DNA from: Nitrospina sp052156635
GTDB taxonomy: Bacteria; Nitrospinota; Nitrospinia; Nitrospinales; Nitrospinaceae
Assembly: GCF_052156635.1 (NCBI RefSeq)
Contig: NZ_JBQKUO010000003.1
Location: forward strand, 558,001-622,000
Direction of reading: 5' to 3'
DNA length: 64,000 nt
A program made the translations under genes and the position numbers. Below are positions 24,801 to 33,450 of this stretch, one piece after another (within the stretch, counting starts at the first letter, position 1; every line of letters begins with the position of its first letter). The notes under the pieces are model-generated. The model was not told the origin of the DNA, did not search any database, and saw only the letters and a list, made by a program, of their open reading frames with translations.

Positions 24801-27695
24801 GTGGCCGGCAAGGGCCGGGTCGTGTGGGCGGAGGACAACACCAACGCCCTGCAGCTGATCCCCGAAAAAGAAGAATACAAAATCGGCGACACGGCGCGCT
24901 TTCTCGTGCAGAACCCGTTTCCCGGCGCGAAGGCGTTGATCTCCGTCGAACGCTACGGCGTCCTCAAACAATGGGTGACGACGTTCGACACGGCGACGCC
25001 GGTGGTCGAGTTTGAAGTGGAACCGGATTTCCTGCCCGGATTCTACCTGTCGGTCCTGGTGGTGTCGCCGCGCGTGGAGAAACCTCTGGATGAAACCGGC
25101 GTCGACCTCGGCAAGCCGACCTTCCGCATCGGCTACAGCCGCGTTCCCGTCAAGGACCCATACAAGGAACTGGTGGTCACCGCACGGACGGAAAAAGAAC
25201 GGTACAAACCGCGCGACACCATCAAAGTCGCGCTCAACGTGAAACCGCGATTCGACGCAGGCGACCGGCCTTATGAACTCGCCGTCGCCGTGCTCGATGA
25301 AGCGGTGTTCGATCTGTTGCAGGGCGGCCGCGATTACTTCGATCCCTACAAGGGGCTGTACCACCTGGGGGCGCTCGATCTCAAAAACTTCAGCCTGCTG
25401 ACCCGCATCGTCGGGCGGCAGAAGTTTGAGAAGAAGGGAGCCAATCCCGGCGGCGACGGTGGCGCGGACCTCGCCATGCGGTCGCTGTTCAAATTCGTCA
25501 GCTACTGGAATCCGGCACTCACCCCCGACGCCGAAGGCAACGTGTCGATCGAGTTCGAGGCGCCGGACAACCTGACCGGATGGCGCGTGCTGGCGTTCGC
25601 GGTGACGCCGGACGACCTCATGGGCCTGGGTGAAGGCACCTTCAAGGTCAACAAGGAAACCGAACTGCGTCCCGTCATGCCCAACCAGGTGACCGAAGGC
25701 GACGCCTTCAATGCGGGCTTCAGCGTGATGAACCGCACCGACAAGGGACGCGACATCACGGTGACCATCCAGGCCGAAGGTCACATCGACACAGGAAAAG
25801 AAACCCAGACCACACAAACGGTGCGCCTCGAACCGTTCAAACGGCAGACGGTGTTTCTCCCCATCACCACGATTCACCTGCCGCAGACCCGGGACATCGA
25901 GAAGGGTGAAGTGCGGTTCCGTGTGACCGCAGGGGATGACACCGACCGCGACGGCCTGATTTACAAAACACCCGTTCTCAAACGGCGCTCGCTGGAAACG
26001 GCCGCCAACTACGTCTCCACCATCCTGCCGCATACGGAGGAATCGATCGCGTTCCCGAAAAACATTCACCCGGATGTGGGTTCGGTCGGCGTGGTGCTTT
26101 CACCCACCGTCATCGGCAACGTGGCCGGGGCTTTCGAGTACATGCGCAACTATGCCTATATTTGCTGGGAACAGGTGTTGAGCAAGGGCGTCATGGCGTC
26201 GCACTACCTGAACCTCAAAGACTACATGCCCGCCGATTTCAAATGGGAGGAAGCGGACGCGGTGGCGCGCGACATGCTGAAGTCGGCGGTCAACTACCAG
26301 GCCCCGAACGGCGGTATGGTGTATTACATTCCTCAGGACCGGTACGTGAGTCCGTACCTGAGCGCCTACACGGCGCTGGCGTTCAACTGGATGCGGTCGG
26401 CGGGTTATGAAGTTCCGTCGCACGTCGAGGAAGCTCTGCATAAATATTTAAAACGCCTGCTCAAGCGCGACGTGCTTCCCACGTTTTACAGCAAGGGCAT
26501 GGCCTCCACGGTGCGTGCGGTGGCGCTGGCGGCGTTGTCGAAACACCGCAAGGTGAGGAAGAAGGACATCGAGCGCTTTCGGCCCCACATGCCGTTCATG
26601 AGCCTGTTCGGCAAGGCCCACTTCCTGCAGGCGGCATTGAATGTGAAAAAGACGCTGCCCGTCGTGGAGGAGGCTCTCGACGCCATTCTGGCGCATTCGA
26701 CGCAGAGCGGCGGCAAGTTTGTGTTTTCGGAAACGCTCGACGACAGCTACGCGCGCATCCTGGCTTCACCGCTCCGCACCAACTGCGCCATCCTCTCGAC
26801 GCTGACGCAGACGGCGGGGCATTCCAACCTGAACAAGAAAATCGGCAACACGCCGTTCAAGCTGGTGCGCTACATCACGCAGACGCGCGGCCAGCGCGAC
26901 CACTGGGAGAACACCCAGGAGAACATGTTCTGCATGAACGCGCTCATCGACTACAGCCGTGCCTACGAGCAGACCGACCCGAAATACCTGGTCACCGCCC
27001 TGATGGACGGCAACAAGCTGGGTGAGCATGAGTTCAGGGACAAACGCGATCCCTCGGCGACGCTGACGCGTCCCATACAGCAGGGCGATCCCGGCCGCAA
27101 AACGAAAGTCGTCATCAAGAAGAAAGGCATGGGACGGCTCTACATTTCCACGCGCCTTCAGTACGCACCTCTTGAGGAACACGCCGAGCACATCAACGCC
27201 GGCATCGAGATCCGCAAGGAGTACGCGGTGGAGCGGAACGGCGAATGGGTTCTGCTGAACGATGGCGATAAAATCAAACGCGGCGAACTGGTGCGCGTCG
27301 ATATTTTCCTGTCGATCCCCGCGGCACGCAACTTCGTGGTGGTGGACGATCCGGTGCCCGGCGGACTGGAACCGGTGAACCGTCAGCTCGCCACCGCCTC
27401 CACCGTCGATGCCGATAAGGGCACATTCAAGGCGGCGGGCGGTTCGTGGTGGCTTCAGTACTCCGACTGGCGCTCGTACAACTATTCACGCTGGAGCTTT
27501 TATCATAAGGAACTGCGCCACAACGCGGTGCGGTTTTACTCGGATTACCTCATGCCCGGCAATTATCACCTGTCCTACGTGGCGCAGGCCATCGCCACCG
27601 GGAAATTTCTCAAGATGCCGGTTCATGCGGAAGAGATGTACGATCCCGATGTGTACGGCAAAGGCATCCCGTCGCACCTGATCGTCGAGGAGTGA
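21810..27695 (+). CDS. Bacterial alpha-2-macroglobulin
   Basis: A 1961-residue periplasmic protease-trapping protein. A signal peptide (ending VTAQ) is followed by several MG (fibronectin-like) domains and the A2M family core near residue 1220-1330 (NPALTPDAEGN, then APDNLTGWRVLAFAV). The thioester motif CWEQ is at residues 1452-1455, within an alpha-toroid of helical repeats. The thioester can couple covalently to attacking proteases. There is no lipobox, so unlike E. coli YfhM it is probably not lipid-anchored. I chose the ATG at 21810 after AAGGAAGGG; an upstream in-frame start at 21726 would spoil the signal peptide. The pbpC gene follows 4 bases later, the classic pairing. Confidence 0.95.
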   Translation: MRTSFASVLAFLVSFIAIDFVGSPTPVTAQGKPLEVVRITPSGTDVPSGRQIVIQFNRPVVPLGRMERTKQEVKVGIHPELNCQWRWLNTSALACQLGEEDKLQPATQYEITVHPGIQAEDGATIDQRFIHRFITHRPRVRYAWFQTWKAPGWPVLRITFDQPVTQTSVAEHLYLLGEGNKRQRYPLTVEPDPNDRQLPVIVPIPGDKGFLHLDRPPSQKSDDQPTVKDGVEARRVWQVQPQKELPWDADVFLNIEPGLVSALGPEPGATRRTVKTFRTFPEFRFIGVSCWNNENRQIIIDANTALLPRYKCNPLRGVSLTFSAPVINQEIKQHVTFVPDLAGGRTDYDPWANAYDHSRLRRPHRKGRHYDVNLPEALKAAQEYRISSKGATLKDEFGRALPKGFDLTFNTDHRNPDFHLEHTTATLEKQEQTEVPLVVTNLKDITLKYKRLTATDRKDNLVHKVKPDDAEDIAYALSLDVRGALDGKSGVLYGRLDTKPDVSKPTYQRTLLAQVTPFGVHVKMGHYNSSVWVTDLATGQPVPDAHVMIYKDKIADLFADKQILSDALTGDDGLALLDGTHNLDPKLKAMGYGWYDDNRERLFVRIERGEDMALVPLDDQRFGVDSGRVSNYEAYPSMQRQYGHIQTWGTTAQGVYRAGDIIQFKLFVRDQDNKKLVAPPLKGYRLEVRDPMGKKVYEQKDITLSKFGTHAGEFTVPKSGAVGWYEFRLQAKFSKSLWTPLEVLVTDFTPSPFRVSNSLNGEAFEPGSEVEITTLARMHAGGPYADAPARLTATLREQTFYSRHPRAKEFRFTAEGGHYYQTLTLYQKEGTVDAKGDLLRAFKITDQNVENIFYGTLSVESAVKDDRGKFVASMTSAKFHGRDRFVGLHSPKWLYKEDEPANIQYIVVDGHGEPVSGTPVSIKIERHVTKASRVKGAGNAYLTQYTHSWEQAGTCEGTPSKEANVCTFTPQDPGSYRLTATITDTKGRTHTASLRTWVAGKGRVVWAEDNTNALQLIPEKEEYKIGDTARFLVQNPFPGAKALISVERYGVLKQWVTTFDTATPVVEFEVEPDFLPGFYLSVLVVSPRVEKPLDETGVDLGKPTFRIGYSRVPVKDPYKELVVTARTEKERYKPRDTIKVALNVKPRFDAGDRPYELAVAVLDEAVFDLLQGGRDYFDPYKGLYHLGALDLKNFSLLTRIVGRQKFEKKGANPGGDGGADLAMRSLFKFVSYWNPALTPDAEGNVSIEFEAPDNLTGWRVLAFAVTPDDLMGLGEGTFKVNKETELRPVMPNQVTEGDAFNAGFSVMNRTDKGRDITVTIQAEGHIDTGKETQTTQTVRLEPFKRQTVFLPITTIHLPQTRDIEKGEVRFRVTAGDDTDRDGLIYKTPVLKRRSLETAANYVSTILPHTEESIAFPKNIHPDVGSVGVVLSPTVIGNVAGAFEYMRNYAYICWEQVLSKGVMASHYLNLKDYMPADFKWEEADAVARDMLKSAVNYQAPNGGMVYYIPQDRYVSPYLSAYTALAFNWMRSAGYEVPSHVEEALHKYLKRLLKRDVLPTFYSKGMASTVRAVALAALSKHRKVRKKDIERFRPHMPFMSLFGKAHFLQAALNVKKTLPVVEEALDAILAHSTQSGGKFVFSETLDDSYARILASPLRTNCAILSTLTQTAGHSNLNKKIGNTPFKLVRYITQTRGQRDHWENTQENMFCMNALIDYSRAYEQTDPKYLVTALMDGNKLGEHEFRDKRDPSATLTRPIQQGDPGRKTKVVIKKKGMGRLYISTRLQYAPLEEHAEHINAGIEIRKEYAVERNGEWVLLNDGDKIKRGELVRVDIFLSIPAARNFVVVDDPVPGGLEPVNRQLATASTVDADKGTFKAAGGSWWLQYSDWRSYNYSRWSFYHKELRHNAVRFYSDYLMPGNYHLSYVAQAIATGKFLKMPVHAEEMYDPDVYGKGIPSHLIVEE

Positions 27696-27699
27696 TCTG

Positions 27700-29922
27700 A
27701 TGCGCTGGCCTGGTCGATCCGGACGGTTTCGATGGACGATCGGCGGTGCGGCCGTCCTGGTCGTGGGCGCCCTCGCGCTGTTTGCCGCCACGGCGGTTTC
27801 GACCACCTACGTTGAGAAAACCTTCCGTTCCGTGCAGGCAAAAACGCAGGAGCGGATGCAAGTGACCGACCGCTTCGGCGCGCCGCTTCGTGTCACTTAC
27901 CAGACGCGGTGGAATGCGAACGATACCTTACCGCTCCACGCCGTTCCCGAATTTCTGAAACGCGCCTTCGTCGTCTCCGAAGACAAACGGTTTTACCAGC
28001 ACGGCGGCATCGACTGGCTGGCACGGTTGCATGCCGCATGGCAGAACGTGAAGGCGCTCGACACCGTCCGCGGCGCCAGCACCCTCACCGAACAGGTGGT
28101 GCGCATCCTCCATCCCCGCCCGCGCACGGTGTGGTCGCGCTGGCTGGAAGGATTTGAAGCCCGGCGGCTGGAGAAGTCGTTCACCAAATCCGACATCCTC
28201 GAACTGTATCTCAACCAGGTGCCGTACGCCTCGCAGCGGCGCGGCGTGGCGCAGGCCGCGCATTATTACTTCAACCGCGACCTCGACACCCTCACCAAAA
28301 GAGAAATGCTGGCGCTGGTGGTGCTGGTGCGTGCGCCGTCGCGATTCGATCTCTACCGCGACCCGCAGACGGTGAATGCCGCCATCGGGCGGCTCGCCCG
28401 CACATTGCACGAACAGGGCGTGCTGACCGATGCGGAAATCAAACAGATCCACGCGGAGACTTTCAAACTGGAGTCACCGTCACTACCGGTGGAGGCGACG
28501 CATTTCGTGCGGCACGTCACAACGCAGTCCGCACAGCAATGGCAACCCAGCCTGCGCACCACGCTGGACGGCGCGTTGCAATCGACCATCCAGACCCTGC
28601 TCGACCAGCGGCTTGCGCAACTGAAACGCCGCTCGGTGCGTCACGGCGCGGTGCTGGTGGCCGACCACACCACCGGCGAAATCCTCGCGTGGGCCGTGGC
28701 GGGCGAACCGGATGAAATCGTGCCCGGCAGTTTCATCGATGCCGTCACCACGCCGCGCCAGCCGGGGTCATCGCTGAAACCCTTTGTGTACGCGCTGGCG
28801 CTGGAGAATGGCTGGACGGCGGCCACGCGAATTCTCGACGCGCCGCTGGCGGAATCGGTGGGCACAGGCCTTCACTCTTACCGCAATTACAGCCGGAATT
28901 TTTACGGACCCGTTACGCTGCGCAACGCGCTCGGCAACTCGCTCAACATTCCCGCCGTGCGCGCGGCGAAGTTCGTCGGTGTCGACAACTACCACCGCTT
29001 CCTGCAGACGCTCGGTTTCACCACCCTGGACGAGCATCCGGATTTTTACGGCGACGGCCTGGCGCTGGGCAACGGTGAAGTGACGCTGTACGAGATGGTG
29101 CAGGCATATGCGGCTTTGGCCCACGGCGGGGTGGGGCGTCCGTTGACTCCGTGGATGGACGACTCTGCGCCGCGTGAAGAGAAGCGCGTGGTGTCGGGTC
29201 CGGTGGCGTCGCTCATCGCGAACATCCTTTCCGATCCCGAAGCGCGGCGGCTGGAGTTCGGCGCGGGCAGCGTGCTGAACCTGCCGGTCCAGACGGCGGT
29301 GAAGACGGGGACGTCCACCGACTACCGCGACGCATGGGCGGTGGGCTTCAACGACCGCTTTACCGTCGGCGTGTGGATGGGCAACCTCGACCAGAACCCG
29401 ATGGAAGACGTGACGGGATCGACGGGTCCGGCCCTCCTGCTGCGCTCCGTGTTCGCCGAGCTCAACCGGCATAGAGAAACACGGCCGCTTGCGATGGACC
29501 CGCAGCTGGTGCCACGCGACCTGTGCCGCGAACCGGCGGGCGAGGTCATGAAAGTCTCTCTGGATGATCAATCCGCCTGCCGCTGGGTGACGGAATGGTT
29601 CGTGCCCGGAACCGAACCGGAGGATGTGGAAGCGCGACCCTACCGCGAGCGCGAGGTGAAATGGATCCAACCGGTGTGGGGGTTGCGGATGGCGATGGAT
29701 TCGCGCATCCCGGACGAACACGAAGCGTTTGAGTTCGCCATCCAGGGCGTGGACGACACCGACACGGTCGAATGGATGTTGAACAACACGCCACTGGCGG
29801 TCACGGAAGGCGGCAAGTATTTATGGAATCTTGAGCGCGGACGGCAGCACCTCACCGCCACCATCCACAAACCCACCCACACCACCCCGCAAACCCTGCA
29901 GGTGGTTTTTTACGTGAAGTGA
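27700..29922 (+). CDS. pbpC: Penicillin-binding protein 1C
   Basis: A 740-residue bifunctional peptidoglycan synthase with one N-terminal membrane helix (about 12-32). The glycosyltransferase family 51 domain has the catalytic Glu in VVSEDKRFYQHGG and the motif RGASTLTEQ. The transpeptidase domain has the active serine in QPGSSLKP, SxN in GNSLN and KTG in VKTGTS. The C-terminal 100 residues match the extra beta domain of the PBP1C group. It starts 4 bases after the alpha-2-macroglobulin stop, with GAGGAG of that gene as ribosome site. The pair is thought to repair peptidoglycan after damage while the macroglobulin traps invading proteases. Confidence 0.95.
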   Translation: MRWPGRSGRFRWTIGGAAVLVVGALALFAATAVSTTYVEKTFRSVQAKTQERMQVTDRFGAPLRVTYQTRWNANDTLPLHAVPEFLKRAFVVSEDKRFYQHGGIDWLARLHAAWQNVKALDTVRGASTLTEQVVRILHPRPRTVWSRWLEGFEARRLEKSFTKSDILELYLNQVPYASQRRGVAQAAHYYFNRDLDTLTKREMLALVVLVRAPSRFDLYRDPQTVNAAIGRLARTLHEQGVLTDAEIKQIHAETFKLESPSLPVEATHFVRHVTTQSAQQWQPSLRTTLDGALQSTIQTLLDQRLAQLKRRSVRHGAVLVADHTTGEILAWAVAGEPDEIVPGSFIDAVTTPRQPGSSLKPFVYALALENGWTAATRILDAPLAESVGTGLHSYRNYSRNFYGPVTLRNALGNSLNIPAVRAAKFVGVDNYHRFLQTLGFTTLDEHPDFYGDGLALGNGEVTLYEMVQAYAALAHGGVGRPLTPWMDDSAPREEKRVVSGPVASLIANILSDPEARRLEFGAGSVLNLPVQTAVKTGTSTDYRDAWAVGFNDRFTVGVWMGNLDQNPMEDVTGSTGPALLLRSVFAELNRHRETRPLAMDPQLVPRDLCREPAGEVMKVSLDDQSACRWVTEWFVPGTEPEDVEARPYREREVKWIQPVWGLRMAMDSRIPDEHEAFEFAIQGVDDTDTVEWMLNNTPLAVTEGGKYLWNLERGRQHLTATIHKPTHTTPQTLQVVFYVK

Positions 29923-29933
29923 AAAATCAGATT

Positions 29934-30104
29934 AGCCACAGATGCACACCGACCCGGCCGGGAGCGCCCCGCCACGCGGGGAGGGTACGTGCTGATACCC
30001 GATGGGCAAACGATGACCTGTGGGCGCAAGTCGATGGGCTCCCCCTTTTCCGAAGGGGGGACCGATCGATCTTCCGCTCGCGTTTATCCGTGTTCATCTG
30101 TGGT
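29934..30104. repeat. Small inverted-repeat-bounded element (about 171 bp)
   Basis: The left end AGCCACAGATGCACACCG (29934-29951) is the near inverted repeat of CCGTGTTCATCTGTGG at the right end (30089-30104). Between them lies a GC-rich segment with its own hairpin (30033-30060). No reading frame is evident. It fills the gap between pbpC and a convergent aminotransferase gene and looks like a REP- or MITE-type non-coding element. Confidence 0.5.
30033..30060 (+). repeat. Dispersed hairpin repeat, copy 1
   Basis: GATGGGCTCCCCCTTTTCCG followed by AAGGGGGG forms a hairpin. A second copy, differing at one position in the loop side, occurs in opposite orientation at 31446-31474. The two copies flank the aminotransferase gene. 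Confidence 0.6.
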
Positions 30105-30113
30105 TCAAAAGTT

Positions 30114-31247
30114 TTACTTCTTCAAAAACTGGTCGATGTGCTCGAAGCAGCGGTCGATGTCGGTTTCGTTGTTGTAGAAGTGGGGAGAGAGGCGGATGAG
30201 TCCGTCGCGGATGGTGAGCGACACGTTCGTGCCGGCAAGATACGCTTTCAGTTTTTCGAGATCGCAGTTCAAGGTGAACGAAACGATGCCGGAACGTTCG
30301 CCGGGTTCGGTGGAGTTGACGATCTTGCCGCCCCGTTGTTTGACGCGTTCCATGATGACGTCGCCCAACCCCTTCACCCGCTGCTCGACATTGTCGATGC
30401 CCACCTCCAGCAAAACATCCAGCGCCGCGCCGAAGGCAAAAATGCTCATCACGTTGAAACTGCCTTCCTCGAACCGCCGCGCGCCGGGACGAAACGTGAA
30501 GTCGTAATTCAGGTAGTCGTTGGCGTTGACGACGCTGTCCCATCCCACCACCGCCGGATGGATCTCCTCCAGCACTCGCTTCGAGATGTAAAAGCCGCCG
30601 AGGCCCTCGACGCTCAACAGCCACTTGTGCCCGTCGGCGGCGAGGAAGTCGATGTGGTCGCGTTTCACGTCCATCGGCAGAACGCCCAGCGACTGGATGG
30701 CGTCGACACAGAAGTAGATGCCCTTCTCTTTGCAGAACGCGCCGATTTTACTGAGGTCGTTGCGAAAGCCGCTGTTGCACTCGACGGAAGACACCGACAC
30801 CACGCGCGTTCTGTTGTTCACCTGCGCCGCGATCTGCTCGAACGGCACGCGGCCGCGCACCGATTTCACCCAGCGCACTTCGACGCCAAGGCGTTTTAAA
30901 TTCATCCACGGATAGACGTTGGCGGGGAACTCGATGTTGGGGATGACGACGTTGTCGCCTTCTTTCCAGTCGATGCCGTTGGCGACGATGGAGATGCCTT
31001 CCGACGTGTTCTTGACGAACGCCACTTCGTCCTCGTCGGCGTTTATGAGCTCGGCAAAGCGGGCGCGCACACGGTCGGTTTCCACCATCCACTGCGGATA
31101 ATACGCGGTGCCGTTTTCGCTCGCGTCTTTGAGGAAGGCGGCGACGCGGTCCTGCACGCGTTTCGGCAGGGGCGCGACCTTTGCGTGGTCGAGGAAGATG
31201 CGGTTCTGCGTGACTGGAAACTCGTCACGCCATTGATCCCAATCCAT
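30114..31247 (-). CDS. Class V aminotransferase (cysteine desulfurase-like fold)
   Basis: A 377-residue PLP enzyme of the class V aminotransferase fold. Visible are FLDHAKVAPLP (substrate/PLP site), FVKNTSEGISIVANG, DAIQSLGVLPMD and the PLP lysine in AADGHKWLL. The catalytic cysteine loop of NifS/SufS desulfurases is not evident, so a general aminotransferase or selenocysteine lyase-like role is more likely. No partner gene lies beside it. The start at 31247 has AAGGA 5 bases upstream; the ATG 6 bases earlier overlaps that ribosome site. Both flanks carry related palindromic repeats, which suggests insertion as a unit or repeat spread in its neighbourhood. Confidence 0.85.
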   Translation of the reverse strand: MDWDQWRDEFPVTQNRIFLDHAKVAPLPKRVQDRVAAFLKDASENGTAYYPQWMVETDRVRARFAELINADEDEVAFVKNTSEGISIVANGIDWKEGDNVVIPNIEFPANVYPWMNLKRLGVEVRWVKSVRGRVPFEQIAAQVNNRTRVVSVSSVECNSGFRNDLSKIGAFCKEKGIYFCVDAIQSLGVLPMDVKRDHIDFLAADGHKWLLSVEGLGGFYISKRVLEEIHPAVVGWDSVVNANDYLNYDFTFRPGARRFEEGSFNVMSIFAFGAALDVLLEVGIDNVEQRVKGLGDVIMERVKQRGGKIVNSTEPGERSGIVSFTLNCDLEKLKAYLAGTNVSLTIRDGLIRLSPHFYNNETDIDRCFEHIDQFLKK

Positions 31248-31561
31248 AACCATCCTTGAAACTGGTTAAACAAATAAAAGAAATTTAAATAACAGTTGCA
31301 CACACCCGGCCAGGCCGGGAGCGGGCATTAAGGATAACAGAATATTCGAGAGGATACAGGGGAGCTCATAATGACTCTTCTATTTTTTCTTAATGGGTCA
31401 TCCTTCACTTTATTCAGGATGACGTCTTTAAGGAAAAAGCCCCCCAGCCCCCTTCGGAGAAGGGGGAGCCCATCTGCTTCCAATCACCATCGTTCACCCT
31501 AAACACATGAACCCGTGCCTTTCCTCCGCAGTAGTACCCGCTCCCTCCAGGCGTGGCCCGG
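31248..31561. other. Intergenic region with dispersed repeat
   Basis: This 314-base gap between the aminotransferase and dinB holds a palindromic CCCGGCCAGGCCGGG segment near 31305-31320 and the second copy of the hairpin repeat (31446-31474). I see no reading frame or RNA gene that I can support. Confidence 0.4.
31446..31474 (-). repeat. Dispersed hairpin repeat, copy 2
   Basis: On the minus strand this reads GATGGGCTCCCCCTTCTCCG then AAGGGGGCT, the same element as at 30033-30060 with one T/C difference, and placed in inverted orientation. Confidence 0.6.
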
Positions 31562-32731
31562 TCAGTCCTCTTCATGGCTGGTGGCGCGGAGGATGGCGCG
31601 GAAGCCGTACTTGGTGCGGATGCGGTCGATGCCTGCATACAGCGTTTCGCGTCCGGCACTGCGCGCAGGCGTGTCGAACAGGTCCATCTGCTGAGGGGCT
31701 TCGTGGGTGAGCGACGTCAACCCGACGCCGATCAACCGCACGCGCGTGCGCCGCGTGAACAGTTTGCGAAACAGGTCGACAACGGTCGCAAACAGGATGT
31801 GGTCTTCGCAGGCGGGCGCGGTGAGCGTGCGCGAACGCGTCACCGTCTTGAAATCCGAGTAACGCAGTTTGAGCGTCACGCACCGGGCGCGCAGACCCTC
31901 GGCGCGCAGTTGCCCCGCGGCTTTTTCCAGCAGGTAACTCAGGATCGATTCCAGATGCCGCGGGTCGGTGGAGTCCTCTTCCAACGTGGTTTCGCGGCTG
32001 ATCGATTTCGATTCCTCGCGCGGCTGGACGGGCGAGTGGCTGATGCCGCGCGCCTTGTCGTGCAACTGCGCTCCCCATTCGCCGAACACCTCTTCTAAAA
32101 ATTCAAGAGGCAGCGCTGCGAGGTCGCGCACGGTGCGGACACCCAGGCGGCGGAACTGCTGCACGCTTTTGGGACCGATGCCCGGCAGGGTGCCGACGGG
32201 GAACGGCGCGAGGAAGCGCGCCGCCTGGTCCGGCAGGATGCGGAAACAGCCGTTGGGCTTGGCGAAGTCCGAGGCGACCTTCGCCATCAGCTTGTTGGCG
32301 GCGATGCCGATGGAGGCGTTGATGCCGACGGTATCGCGGATTTCATCGTGCAGGCGCTGGGCCGTTACCATGACGGGGCCGTGCAGCCGCTCGCACCCGG
32401 TGAGGTCGAGGTACGCTTCATCGAGCGACATGGGTTCGACGAGCGGCGTGTAGCGTTCGAGGATGTCGAAGACGCGCGCCGAGAACTCGCTGTAGCGCTT
32501 GTGCGCACCGCGCAGGAAGATGGCGTGCGGGCACAGCCGGCGCGCGCGGGCGATGGGCATGGCCGAGTGCACGCCGAACTTGCGCGCCTCGTACGACGCG
32601 GCGGCGACGACGCCGCGGCCTTCCGGGTTGCCGCCGACGACCACCGCCTTGCCCTTGAGCGACGGGTCGAGCACCTCTTCGACGGAAACGAAGAAGGCAT
32701 CCATGTCGATGTGCAGGATGGTGGGGGTCAT
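31562..32731 (-). CDS. dinB: DNA polymerase IV
   Basis: A 389-residue Y-family translesion polymerase. The catalytic acidic residues are in HIDMDAFFVSVEE and SLDEAYLD. NKLMAKVASDFAKP and LPGIGPKSVQQF are family signatures in the palm and thumb. Near the C-terminus QMDLF is a sliding-clamp binding motif. It copies damaged templates during the SOS response. The gene follows lexA in the same direction with a 110-base spacer containing two direct repeats, and is probably under LexA control. The start may be the ATG at 32731 or the GTG directly before it; neither has a strong ribosome site. Confidence 0.95.
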   Translation of the reverse strand: MTPTILHIDMDAFFVSVEEVLDPSLKGKAVVVGGNPEGRGVVAAASYEARKFGVHSAMPIARARRLCPHAIFLRGAHKRYSEFSARVFDILERYTPLVEPMSLDEAYLDLTGCERLHGPVMVTAQRLHDEIRDTVGINASIGIAANKLMAKVASDFAKPNGCFRILPDQAARFLAPFPVGTLPGIGPKSVQQFRRLGVRTVRDLAALPLEFLEEVFGEWGAQLHDKARGISHSPVQPREESKSISRETTLEEDSTDPRHLESILSYLLEKAAGQLRAEGLRARCVTLKLRYSDFKTVTRSRTLTAPACEDHILFATVVDLFRKLFTRRTRVRLIGVGLTSLTHEAPQQMDLFDTPARSAGRETLYAGIDRIRTKYGFRAILRATSHEED

Positions 32732-32735
32732 CACT

Positions 32736-32757
32736 CATTTACCGCGGACCACGTCCG
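32736..32757. repeat. 22-bp direct repeat, copy next to dinB start
   Basis: This copy shares 20 of 22 bases with 32820-32841, in the same orientation. The two copies start 84 bases apart and bracket the lexA-dinB spacer; this one ends just before the dinB start codon. Confidence 0.55.
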
Positions 32758-32819
32758 GAGGAAACGGATTGAATTTGGAACGGGCCTTTCGATCATCGTC
32801 CGCTCCCAGCGGTAGTTCC

Positions 32820-32841
32820 CATTTGCCGCGGGCCACGTCCG
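32820..32841. repeat. 22-bp direct repeat, copy abutting lexA stop
   Basis: The second copy of the 22-bp repeat (CATTTGCCGCGGGCCACGTC then CG) ends exactly where the lexA stop codon begins. The spacing and identity suggest a short tandem duplication in the spacer. Confidence 0.55.
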
Positions 32842-33438
32842 CTAGAATTTGCGGAGGACGCCGACGACCACGCCCTGGATCTGGAAGTCGCCGTCCTTGA
32901 CGAGGATCGGCGGCATGGCGGCGTTGGCCGGTTGCAGGCGGACGTGATCCTGCTCCCGGTAAAACCGTTTCAGCGTCGCCGAGTCGTTGTTCACCAGGGC
33001 CACCACCGTCTCGCCGTTCTTCGCCTCACTGCGACGCTCGACGATGACGTAGTCGCCGTCCTGAATGTGGTCGTCGATCATCGACTGCCCCCGCACCTGC
33101 AGGACAAACAGGTCCTTCCCCTCCGGGCTGGGCAGGAGCGACATCATCTCCTTCGCCTCGAACACCTCCAGCGGACGGCCCGCGGCGATGGTGCCGAGCA
33201 ACGGATACTCCGGCGCGCGCGGCGTGAGGTCCTCGACCAGCTCGATGGCGCGGCTCTGGTTCTGCTGGCGGCGGATGAGGCCTTTCGCCTCCAGGTGACT
33301 CAGGTGCTTGTGCACCGTCGCCGGCGACGACAACTGGAACTGTTTGGCGATCTCCATGATGCTGGGCGCGTAACCGCGCTGGCGGATGTGATGCTCGATG
33401 AACTGATGGATTTCCTTCTGCCGCCGGGTGAGATACAT
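32842..33438 (-). CDS. lexA: LexA repressor
   Basis: A 198-residue SOS repressor with autopeptidase activity. The winged-helix domain begins LTRRQKEIHQFI, with the recognition helix around SSPATVHKHL. The self-cleavage site is Ala86-Gly87 in TIAAGRPLE. The catalytic dyad is Ser119 in RGQSMIDDHI and Lys157 in ATLKRF. RecA filaments trigger its self-cleavage after DNA damage. I chose the ATG at 33438, which has AAGGGGGT upstream; a longer frame from 33495 runs through the promoter. dinB follows as its likely operon partner. Promoter and repeat sites upstream suggest self-repression. Confidence 0.96.
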   Translation of the reverse strand: MYLTRRQKEIHQFIEHHIRQRGYAPSIMEIAKQFQLSSPATVHKHLSHLEAKGLIRRQQNQSRAIELVEDLTPRAPEYPLLGTIAAGRPLEVFEAKEMMSLLPSPEGKDLFVLQVRGQSMIDDHIQDGDYVIVERRSEAKNGETVVALVNNDSATLKRFYREQDHVRLQPANAAMPPILVKDGDFQIQGVVVGVLRKF

Positions 33439-33450
33439 GCAATACCCCCT

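Noticed and set aside
23499..26069. An 856-codon leftward open frame inside the alpha-2-macroglobulin gene
   Set aside because: High GC and codon bias create long antisense frames. It has no motif or ribosome site and lies fully inside a well-supported gene.
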